From Cudoniella acicularis (lineage: Eukaryota; Ascomycota; Leotiomycetes; Helotiales; Helotiaceae), in NCBI GenBank assembly GCA_013054445.1, contig JAAMPI010000690.1, forward strand, positions 1-28,094: DNA of 28,094 bases, written 5' to 3'. This document shows, in pieces, positions 19,710 to 28,094 of this stretch; the stretch's first letter is position 1, and each line of letters begins with the position of its first letter. The translations under genes were made by a program, and so were the position numbers. Under the pieces are notes generated by a model. The model saw nothing but the letters and a program-made list of their open reading frames with translations. It was not told where the DNA came from and ran no database searches.

Positions 19710-19976
19710 AAGGGGTGGTGTTTGGGCTGCTAGAGGTGCTTCTGGGATATACTTATGGGTAGGTGGAGAATGGAGTTTATTAATTAGAAAGTATGCCGGT
19801 TTCATTCTTTAATGCAATAAATGAGCTGTCTTTAGATCTTGTTAAAGGAATAATTATTCATATGTTTTTTTTTATAGTGCTATGCTTATGAATTTACTCA
19901 AGACCAAGACAATTCTTTCTTGTAATTTTATAACCCAATCTAATACAGCTTCAAAAATAACCAAGTATTTTTTTTT

Positions 19977-19980
19977 NNNN
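19977..19980. other. Assembly join (NNNN between poly-T and poly-A)
   Basis: Four Ns separate a 9-T run from an 11-A run. Together with the join at 18356 it brackets the 1.6-kb block that carries the terpene synthase, so the placement of this block relative to its neighbours rests on scaffolding. Confidence 0.75.
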
Positions 19981-21099
19981 AAAAAAAAAAACCACCTTCA
20001 TAGAACACCAGTTAAATCAAAACCATCCAATTATCCAACTCGAAAATAGATCGCGAAAGCAAGCATTTCTGTTATAGATGACTTACCTGGACATGGATCG
20101 TTCCCCTTTCTTCCTCGCTTAACACAGTGCGTGGCTTCGCCCCCACTTCCACACTCAACCCAACACTTTCACTTCCGACCCCAGTATTATTAATAGATAT
20201 AGCACATCGTGAAACCTCGCTCATTCAAAACCTCTAGTGAGCATTTACTTGCCAGCATTACCTTTCACCGTCAAAATCGACAAAGTATCCATCCATCAAT
20301 CCAAATATTCACAACTTAACCAATCAGCTTTCCGCCTTTTGCAACCTTTCCTGTACCTACCTACCCGTAAAAGATCTACATTTCCATATACGGATATATA
20401 CACTACACTATAAAAAATATCGAGCTACTATATTTTTTCTAATATTTAATCAAATCAAACAATTCAACTATCAAAATCATAGCGCGCCCAGTTTTCGTCT
20501 TTAAATAACAAAATTACTCTCGACTCACATAATACACTATCGTAAACACTCAAAAGCAAACCTCCCCCCCCTGCCCCCCAAAAACTCTACAATAACAAAT
20601 TCGCATTTTCTCAAGCTAAGAATTTTCCAATTAAAAGAATAAAAAAATATATAAAAGTAGCTTCCCTTATTTGCGAAAACTGTAACTAACTACCGGTAGC
20701 GGCGTCACGGCACACCTTCCCAGCTGCACTACGCCGCTGTGAACCCTGCATCCATCTTCCCCTCGTTTCCAAAATAAGACAGGACACGTGAAACAAGAAA
20801 CGGAAGCAAAAAGCCGCAACTTCCTGGCCCTATAGTGTGAGACAAACTCTATTTTGAGACATGCAGACAGATACCAATTGGGAAGGTCGGTCGGGGGGTC
20901 ACAACAAAACGAAAGGCATGCATGCTGGCTCAGTGCGCTGAACCACTTCTGGCCCTGCTGAACCTGCCGCGTCAGCTCAAATTAATGTACAAAAACACAA
21001 TTAACGGTATTTGTAAACAACCCTATATTTGATTTTGATATTTGGCATTGATATGACAGCATCCAGGACGGTGATGTGTTCCTGAGTGATTTTGATCGC

Positions 21100-21260
21100 G
21101 AGCTAGAGCTAGAGCTAGATAGGTGAGGGGTATAAGAAGAACGAGCGAGCGAGCGAGCGTGATATAACTTTAAGTCTACCACCCAATGCAAAAGGTCATT
21201 CATCGCTTCATCATCTTGGATTAGATCAGATCAAACATCATCTCATCATCTCATCATCTC
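21100..21260 (+). repeat. Cluster of three microsatellites
   Basis: There are three short tandem arrays: GAGCTA units at 21100-21119, GAGC units at 21142-21159 and CATCATCT units at 21236-21260. They lie just beyond the 3' end of the minus-strand gene at 21350-22450. Confidence 0.8.
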
Positions 21261-21349
21261 AACTTATTCGGCCTCAACCCCCACCCTAGAAACTCCACAT
21301 AACTCATTCGTTCACTAAGAAGAAATTCCTCGTGATTTGACAGACCATT

Positions 21350-22450
21350 TCATTCATTGCTCTTTAGCCATGGCGCCGTGTCTTTAGATGTGAAACTAAA
21401 TGGGCTTTTGGTCATTTCTGGGCTTCGAGGACTCATTCGGACGGCAAAGAGGTCGTCTCCGTCTTCTGTGGAGGCGTCTTCCATGGATGGAATATGCCCA
21501 CCTGTGATCGCATCTAAAGAATTGATTCGGCTTCCACCTCTAGAGTCGCCTTGGATTGCGAGGAGGTGGTCCGGAGGACTTTGCGCGACAATCCGTGAGG
21601 GTCGGGGTGCTGATGCGCTGTGGAAGAGAGCAAATGATGATACGGCGACATCGCCCATCTCAGGTGACAAGGGGTGAGCGGATCGTTCGATTCCAGCATC
21701 TGTTTGACTCAGCCAGGTTCATGGAGAAGTGATACTGTAGTACATACCTAGTGAAGGGGCACTCAGTTCTGATGCACTTGTCCCTAACTTTAAACCTTTA
21801 AGCTTCTCTGCTAGACGACCTCCTCCGGGCGACTTCGGACTTGCGGGCGAAGTAAATTGTAGGTCTGGGACAACTCGTGGCCCTACTCCAAAGTTCTCCT
21901 CGATCCATTGCTTCTCCTGAATGGCCATCTCCAAGCCCACACCTTCTCCATTCTTCATTTCGGCCTCAATCTCTTTCTGCAAAACCGACAATCGCTGCTT
22001 GGCGTAAACTGTATGGAGCACTCCCTTCTTGCCAGCAGTTGTGGCACTCACGCCTAGCTCTTTTGGGAAGATGGCAGGTAGGGGATTTGTTTGCATAGTC
22101 TTTCCTCCTTTTTGCGCCAGCTTGACTATCCGTGGTACCATCACTCCTGGAGCCAGAAGAAAATATATCCGATGAAGCTTCCCTTCAGCTCCAGCTTTCG
22201 CAGATAAAACGGTGCTTTTCCCTTCCCACGAAACCTCCCAATCACCAGTATTCGCGCTCCCTTCTTCATCGTCGTCCTCCCACTCTACCATGAGTATTTT
22301 GGTCCCCTCATTGCCTCTGCCGGCTTCGAATTCGAATCGCGCAAGGGCGTGTGAGGATGAGAGCGCGGGAGCCTGGTCGACATCAGTTGCAGAGTTGGCC
22401 GGCAGCTGGTCGGGTTCGAAAGCAAGTCTTCCAGGAGATGGCAGAGCCAT
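21350..22450 (-). CDS. Conserved fungal hypothetical protein, two exons
   Basis: ATG at 22450 opens MALPSPGRLAFEPDQLP. Exon 1 (22450-21748) joins exon 2 (21699-21350) over a 48-nt intron with donor GTATGT and acceptor AACAG, in frame, giving 350 residues. Visible elements are an acidic WEDDDEEG patch followed by DWEVSWEGKSTVL, a segment LHRIYFLLAPGVMVP, PLPAIFPKELG, and a charged helical stretch (KQRLSVLQKEIEAEMKNGEG) ending MAIQEKQWIEENFGV. A Ser/Pro-rich tail contains MSPRSPEMTKSPFSF, a possible phosphorylation region. There is no signal peptide or membrane segment. The pattern looks conserved among Pezizomycotina, but I cannot name a function. The frame is clean, in contrast to several neighbours. 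Confidence 0.8.
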
Positions 22451-24553
22451 ATTAGCTCGAGAAGCACCGTTGTGAGGCTCAAGGGACGTCAGTCCATGCG
22501 GGGTCTGGACAGCGGGAGAGCAAGTGCAAGGTGAAGCTGCGTGTGGGTGGGACCGAGTCGTAGAATGGTTTTAGGCTGCTCGGAGGTTCGGTATAGAGAG
22601 GCAGCAGTCAGAGCAAGCAGGACAGCGTTGGTTGCGGGTATATAGAGGGTGTGGCGCAGGAGGGCGATATATCCTTAGAGTACTTCGTACTTCGTACAGT
22701 ACAAGTAACTTACAGAGGTTTCCGTGGCCGGCGCATCACGAAGACGGGTGGCGAGCCTGGGCTGCTACCTACCTGGCTACCTACCTGGGCTGCGTGTTCA
22801 ACAAAGGCCTGAACTGGCCCATTTGGTCCAATGAAGGTGATGACCGGGTTCTGGGAATTTCATGTCGGCGAGGGCGAGGGCTGATTTCTAAGAATAGAAC
22901 TTCTGGAAGGGGGATAGCGAGATGGGACCAGAGATGATCCTGGTCCGTGCCGGAGGCCGGCTTGCGGCTGCCACGTGCTTTTCCATGTCGAGATTCACGT
23001 GAAACATATTTATATTCGACTTTCTAAGCGACTTGGCCTCCATCTTTTCCAATCTGAGTTCCATATAATACCAATCTCGGTATTTTATAAAATTAGGTTA
23101 CGAAGAGCGGAATGCGTTCGCCAACGGGAGTTATTTTCAGACTGTTCCTCCGTCCTCGGGCGGATGAAATTGGGCCTGAGTGGCTTGCCTTGTGAGTGCG
23201 GGTTTTCTTATCAAAGAGCGCAGTAGGCGAAGATAGAGATGCCATTAAATGGAGTTGTGTCTTTATTCTTGGCTTTAATAATGCTCTCATTGTTGCTCTC
23301 TTGGCTCCCATCAATTCCTTATTCAGTCGACCATTTCATCCACAATCATTTGACTCAGGATATTTCCACAGTTATGGCTTTCCTTAGATGGGATGGTAAC
23401 GACTGTTGCTTCTTAGCATCTCCTATTTTACAAGAAGCGGCAATACCCACGGCCCTCCGCTTGTATTAGCTTGATATGATGTGGGTTATGTGGCTGCTCG
23501 CATTGGAAGGTTCTGAAATAAATGAATGCAGGTATCCGGAAGGGAAGGGATGAAGACGGCTTGGGGATCCACCACCGTACAATTAGAGCTTTGACATCAG
23601 CACATACAATTCCATCCTCAATTCCATCTCCGTTCAATAGAAAGTGACGCGGTCGTGCGCGATGCCACGAAGTCTTACATTTGCCACCCCTTTGGGAAAA
23701 AATCTCGACCAAAATAGAACAGCCATTATAAGGACATTTCGATAACCTGACTTTGACTATGCGACGGTCAGCCCCGAAGCCGAAGAGCAGCGGAGCATTA
23801 AAAATCGAATGAATCCCTTGAAATTTAATAATTCCGCTCGAGGTCTTGTTGTGCACAGATTGGACGCGGAGATTCTGGCCAAATCCGTGATTTAAAAGCG
23901 TGGCCCAAAAGCGCAAACGCGAAATTGATAGGACAGCTATTTTCATGCATTCTCAGCTGGAGCCTGTTGCCGTAATGAAGGCACATTTGGACGGGATTGA
24001 AATCTTACAAAGACAATGATTAAGGAGAAGAAGTTTCAGCCAACCGTTGCAGTCACTTGACTGGTGAAGACGGGACGATTCACGATTGGGAATATATTTG
24101 GGACATTCTCAAACAAATCATTACGTGCCCGTCGGGAGAGGCTGAAAGCTAATGCACGAATCGCACGAACGCGGCAGCCACATGGCCATGGCCTAAGCTG
24201 GCTGGGCCCACCAGTGTGGAAAAGAGGGTGCACAAAGGAACCTTGGGGCCGTTGTGCACAGAAAACAGAAGGTTTGCAGCGAGTTTTGGTCGTAAGAAAA
24301 AGTGTGTATGTTTGAAGATGGAAAGGGGGCAAACTTCATGGATGTTGATTGAAACGTTCAAGCTATCCAATCACAATCATTGCCGAGGTGCCCCACCTGC
24401 TGCCTCCAACCTCAATTTTTTTGATCTTCTCGTTGAAAAGAGTCATACCAAACCAACATTCTTCTATTTCGCTGTGAGTACTACGAACCGTCACAATTCG
24501 ATAAGTGGCTCAACCGGACGGGGTTTGAAGCACTTCTACATCCAATCTCCGCA
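22451..24553. other. Divergent intergenic region
   Basis: This 2.1-kb stretch separates the minus-strand gene at 21350-22450 from the plus-strand F-box-like gene and should hold both promoters. Local direct repeats include TACTTCG twice near 22681-22696 and CTACCTACCTGG-type units near 22763-22790. One 172-codon minus-strand frame (23428-23946) is described separately; nothing else stands out. Confidence 0.45.
23428..23946 (-). CDS. Doubtful open reading frame, no family recognised
   Basis: An uninterrupted 172-codon frame starts with ATG at 23946. Composition is rich in Arg, Ile, Phe and His, with no recognisable motif, signal peptide or clear helical pattern. It lies within a promoter-like region and has no partner exons. 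A chance frame is at least as likely as a gene; it is kept because nothing else explains this stretch. Confidence 0.15.
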   Translation of the reverse strand: MKIAVLSISRLRFWATLLNHGFGQNLRVQSVHNKTSSGIIKFQGIHSIFNAPLLFGFGADRRIVKVRLSKCPYNGCSILVEIFSQRGGKCKTSWHRARPRHFLLNGDGIEDGIVCADVKALIVRWWIPKPSSSLPFRIPAFIYFRTFQCEQPHNPHHIKLIQAEGRGYCRFL

Positions 24554-25453
24554 ATGTCAAACCAACCAAACTTCCTCATGATCCCAGTAGAGCTTCGTCG
24601 TCTTATCTACAAAGAGCTCTTCACGACTACCACCACAAAACATGGCTTCAGCAGCACATCATGGACACATACCAGCGTTCTTCGAACAAGTCGTCAACTC
24701 TACAAAGAAGCCAGGCCTATAATGCTTCGAAACATCCTCCTCCACTTCTCAAGCACGTGCAAATTTCTTGACTGCATGACCGACTTGCCCGCTGATGATA
24801 TCTCACAACTGCGCTACATCCGAACCAAATCGTTTCCCTTCCCGCTGTATGCCGACGAAGATGCCTTCTCCTACACAACATATTTTTTCGGCGCCCTTCT
24901 TCCACTGTTTCCAGGCTTGCAACTTGATCTGCTGACGGTCGAAGACTGCTTCCACGATAAAGACGTCAATGATGGGTTTGGAGATGTCGGCACCTATCTT
25001 GATATCCAAGAACTCATCACGACCAAAGGTTGGAAAGAACTTCATTACATTACCCCCACCACCGAATGGATATCTTCGAAGCGGGATCACCGCCGTTGCC
25101 GTTCTGCCCAACCAGCCACCTGGAATGCGATGCTCCAGGAACAAGATGGGGAAACCTCTGAAGCAAAGGTCGAGATGTGGATAGGAAACGAACCTAGTGT
25201 GAAAGGCCAGGCGGAAAATCCGGAAACGAGGATGCCTTGCAGAATAGTGCCTTCCAATAATATCCAGGAGGCTTATGTGTACGATGAGAGGGAGATGATA
25301 GTCATTGCTAAGCGGGGAAATGGCGCTTCATATATTGAGGATGGTATGGAGTTGGATAAGGGCATTGAGCATGTGTTTCAGATGACCTGGCAGGATGTCA
25401 AGCAAAGTGGACTCGTTCAGTCAGCGGAGGGCGACCCTTGTGCTCATCTGTAA
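24554..25453 (+). CDS. F-box-like hypothetical protein
   Basis: One exon encodes 299 residues from ATG at 24554. The N-terminus (FLMIPVELRRLIYKELF, about residues 7-23) has the Pro-x-Glu-Leu...Ile-Tyr pattern of fungal F-box-like and 2EXR-like openings. It is followed by SVLRTSRQLYKEARPIMLRN (about 41-60), the usual second element in which newly described relatives carry SRQ...EA. The rest is a globular region with LRYIRTKSFPFPL and a Glu-rich C-terminal part. By analogy it might act as a substrate receptor in an SCF-type ubiquitin ligase, but no repeat domain supports this. The frame is intact. Confidence 0.7.
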   Translation: MSNQPNFLMIPVELRRLIYKELFTTTTTKHGFSSTSWTHTSVLRTSRQLYKEARPIMLRNILLHFSSTCKFLDCMTDLPADDISQLRYIRTKSFPFPLYADEDAFSYTTYFFGALLPLFPGLQLDLLTVEDCFHDKDVNDGFGDVGTYLDIQELITTKGWKELHYITPTTEWISSKRDHRRCRSAQPATWNAMLQEQDGETSEAKVEMWIGNEPSVKGQAENPETRMPCRIVPSNNIQEAYVYDEREMIVIAKRGNGASYIEDGMELDKGIEHVFQMTWQDVKQSGLVQSAEGDPCAHL

Positions 25454-26652
25454 ATATATGAAAGGTCAGCCACCTCACGACCAATTTTCTTAATTAATAA
25501 GGATGTTTTATCACAGAATGGAAAGGCGCATTTATTAAAGCCTCTTGTTTCAATCGAAAAGTGCACCAAGTCGTAAGTAATGAGGAGATGCCTTCGTCAA
25601 ATCCTAGTCGTGCCGTCAATTCCGCGAGTATAAATCACCACAAAACTTGGTGAGTTCTGCTTGCCCGATTCTGAAACTCGACATTCCCCAAATTCTCAAT
25701 ACGGCACTTGACACTTCTTCATTCATGAATCCAACCAGGAATTCAAACCAGTGCCCAACGACGAGCAAATCAATATTAGTCAGCGCTGTAGAGTATCACC
25801 AAGCGTCCCCAAACAGTCATATTCTACCGTCATGTTTAACTGGTGACAATTTAACAATCATAAGTTTTAAGTTTCTTTCCTATTTATAAATACCTTTTCT
25901 CATATGAGATTATGAGTACTTCATCTTGTGTGAGTGCCTCTTTTCTCCTTGTGTGGGTACGTTTTACTAAATTCACGTAAGTTTGTTTATATAAAGCCTG
26001 ACGGTCAAACCTGACTGTCCCGAGGCGGCTGGTAGAGTATCATGCATTCCAAAAAGGTCTCAATTCGTCCTTAACCTCATCTCTACACTAACCTCTCAAA
26101 CGCTATAAATATCAAGTCTTCTCTCTTACTCCTTGCACCCATCAACCCCAAAATCACAACGATGATGAAAGAAAGTGTTTCGCTCTGAACATGCAGCATT
26201 TTGAAGTAGCTTGTGCTGTTACTTGTAATATTATATCCTGTACTTCTCCAAATCTTGCTCATGGGGGTTGCCGCTACTTGTAAGCGCTTTATGTGTCGCT
26301 TTAGCGGTAAATTCGTTAGTTTACTGTCACTTTCCCATGTCCTGTACTGTCACTCTCATCTATCATTATTTTTTCTCTCACTTCGGCATCTACACCATTT
26401 TCGAATAAGATTCACGCCGCATCCGTCTTCCCGAATTAGCAGAGCAATCGTTTAAACGGCATCGTGTCAGCGACTCATAAGTTTAGGGGTTTTGACGCGG
26501 TCGTAGAGGGGCCTAAGCTGAAACATATCAAGGATTGGTTAAGTAACGAGCAGAGACGAGGACAGACGAACCAAAATGAAATGCTAGTTGAGGTTCGAAT
26601 GTGGATAATGTGAAGTACTTCATTCACGATTCATGAACGACTGAGCGTAATA
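25454..26652. other. Intergenic region between convergent genes
   Basis: No coding frame with recognisable motifs is present. The first part is moderately AT-rich. CT-rich stretches occur near 26090-26140 and 26320-26400. A short patch near 26021-26070 (GGCTGGTAGAGTATC and later GGTCTCAATTCGTCC) vaguely resembles Pol III A and B boxes but does not fold as a tRNA. Confidence 0.4.
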
Positions 26653-28094
26653 TCAAGTCTCATACTTCGTCCCGAACCAAGAATGGTTGAGAATATCATT
26701 AAGAGAAATTCGCTCTTCTGGTACCCACTTAAAGATGCGATTCAAGAGGTCATTCAGGTGTACCGCTTCCTCAAGAGGCACACTAGCACCACTCAGCTCC
26801 AACAATGCCTCAGCTTTTCTCGGCTCCTCATCATCCTCAGATCCAATATCTGCTATGACTTCTTGCATCGGATACACCACAGCTTTTGGGATTCCATCAC
26901 TCCACTCTTGCTTCGGCTTTCCACCGTCGTTAAAGAAATTCGTACGTCTTCCCCAAGCATTCCACCATCGGTCGGGAAATCTTCCAAATGTTTGGAACAT
27001 CTGGCGAATGATCTCGTCCTGTCCTCCAGACCAACTGAGAAACAACTGTTGACCAACTCAAAAAGAACGCACCCCAAAGCCTATATTTCAGAGTACTTTT
27101 TCACCGTTGAATCCAAAATGATTTCCGGTGCACAATATGAAAATGGTATGCTGATTTCTTCCGCCTGTGGGGTATTATCGAAGGGGAAACTCTGGCCAAA
27201 GTCAACTAGTAGTATTTCTTCAGCCAGGAATTGAGGGTCCACCAGGCCAGCTGCCGACTCAACTAGGTATCGAGGGGCAAGCCCTCCAGGTTCGGAACCA
27301 GAAATGGTGAGAATAAGGTTCTTCCGAGGCTCACCAAGCTACTGGTAAACCTCATCTTCTGACCACTCGCTGATGGAAGCAAGCTTGAATAGCAGATTTG
27401 ATGCAGTGATATCTGAATTCCCTTATTAGCGATATGATTCCCTTTTTTGTCGTGGAGTAAAGCACTTACCACCATGACACAGCTGATGCGAATGGACGAA
27501 CTTCAACGCCTCCACAGTTTATTTCACAATCTTCCGAGCAAGACTTGCTCGTAATCTTCGACTGCCCGAAATCTTACCCGGACGGTTATTCAAAGTGGTC
27601 ACACTTGGCCCTGGCACATCGGAAACAAGACACATGTGCGTCCCATTTGGTCCATTGATCGTAAAATGACTAAGCAAAGATATGATGTGCTTCCTCCCTG
27701 GGTTATCCTCAGGACTACACTCCAGTCGCTGAAGGATCTCGAGCTCTGAACAGTTGGAGGATGCTTCAGCTCGAATTATTTTCAAGGCAACATGTCGATG
27801 CTCTAGTTCGTTGAGAGCCAGCCACACTGTCGAGGAACCACCATAGCCAAGCTTGTGGAGAATTTTGTACCTATCTTTGAATATATCTCCAAGATGAACT
27901 GGATGCAATCCTCCAGTAACATAGCTCTCGATGTCTTCCACGTCGTCGGATTTAGAGGGCCAATATTGTCTTGAACGAGTAGATATCTCTTTGGCACTAA
28001 AGAAGAGAGAACGCCGAGACGTTGGCTTTAAATAATGATACAAGTTAACCCTCTTGCGATAGAGGACTGATAGAAGACTTGAAGTAAAGTTCGC
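26653..28094 (-). pseudogene. SRPK-like Ser/Thr protein kinase, interrupted by three nonsense codons and a frameshift; runs off the right edge
   Basis: The frame is open to the window end at 28094, so the start lies outside. Motifs appear in normal order: HPVHLGDIF; the glycine loop LGYGGSSTVWLA; VALK; the catalytic loop HGDITASNLLF (interrupted by a 57-nt intron, 27413-27469); LLVDFGQSF; SYCAPEIIL; ALGCVLFEL; DEIIRQMFQTFG; and a C-terminal ISLNDILNHSWF. Lys, catalytic Asp and the DFG Asp are all kept. Breaks are TAA at 27519-27521 (KIVK-stop-TVEAL, where Gln fits), TAG at 27339-27341 (YQ-stop-LGEP) and TAG at 27081-27083 (before ALGC, where kinases have Trp). One base is missing near 27020. 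Family members phosphorylate SR-rich splicing factors; fungi carry many divergent copies. A recently killed copy is the simplest reading. Confidence 0.85.

Larger units (their letters stand above)
19710..21349. other. Gene-free region with an assembly join and microsatellites
   Basis: Four Ns at 19977-19980 sit between a T run and an A run, marking a second contig join. From 20080 to 20700 the sequence is CA- and AT-rich, resembling long UTR or promoter sequence; a canonical donor in reverse orientation (GTAAGT, about 20080-20085) hints at an untranslated or unseen exon on the minus strand. No coding frame is convincing. Microsatellites near 21100-21260 are listed separately. Confidence 0.45.

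Noticed and set aside
18372..22450. A terpene biosynthetic gene cluster around the terpene synthase
   Set aside because: No cytochrome P450, oxidoreductase, transporter or regulator is adjacent, and the block is bounded by uncertain joins.
26021..26070. A possible tRNA from A-box and B-box-like words
   Set aside because: The two words are too close together, and no acceptor, D or anticodon stems form.
13417..28094. Reassigned genetic code with TAA and TAG read as glutamine
   Set aside because: Intact genes in the same window end normally at TAA, TAG or TGA, and a kinase stop replaces Trp, so C-to-T damage explains the pattern better.
1..28094. CRISPR arrays, prokaryotic defence systems or phage genes
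   Set aside because: No spaced direct repeats of that type, and the spliced genes show eukaryotic DNA.

Overview
The window is nuclear DNA of a filamentous ascomycete (Pezizomycotina). The evidence is: short spliceosomal introns, mostly 44-83 nt, with GTAAGT/GTATGT-type donors and CTAAC/CTAAT-type branch sites; a seven-exon STRIPAK scaffold gene of the HAM-2/PRO22/Far11 family; 2EXR-domain proteins; a class I fungal terpene synthase; and an SRPK-like kinase. The 2EXR genes together with AT-rich, TpA-rich repeat blocks that look mutated by RIP (repeat-induced point mutation) suit Leotiomycetes, but that placement is an inference.

Layout. 0-1.6 kb: a three-exon cysteine-rich single-pass membrane protein with one frame break in an A8 run. 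1.6-5.2 kb: AT-rich repeat debris with ambiguous bases, a perfect 17-bp hairpin, one member of a dispersed repeat and a tRNA-like relic. 5.26-8.55 kb: the intact STRIPAK subunit. 9.1-13.2 kb: one intact and one decayed 2EXR gene. 13.4-15.3 kb (minus): a multi-exon gene relic with many in-frame TAA/TAG codons. 16.2-16.8 kb (minus): a small two-exon hypothetical gene. 16.9-18.2 kb: a structure with long inverted repeats enclosing a small spliced gene and a partial second copy of it. 18.37-19.7 kb: a terpene synthase lacking its N-terminal part, lying between two homopolymer/N assembly joins. 21.35-22.45 kb (minus): an intact conserved hypothetical gene. 24.55-25.45 kb: an F-box-like protein. 26.65 kb to the right edge (minus): an SRPK-like kinase that keeps every catalytic motif but carries three nonsense codons and a frameshift.

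I see no operon, biosynthetic cluster or defence system. The window mixes a few intact conserved genes with an unusual number of decaying ones. Two kinds of damage can be separated. One is nonsense codons that are single C-to-T (or opposite-strand G-to-A) changes from Gln or Trp codons, as RIP or cytosine deamination would give. The other is single-base frame breaks, two of them exactly in 8-A runs, which may be sequence errors. The most unusual items are the inverted-repeat structure with its gene and the relic at 13.4-15.3 kb.
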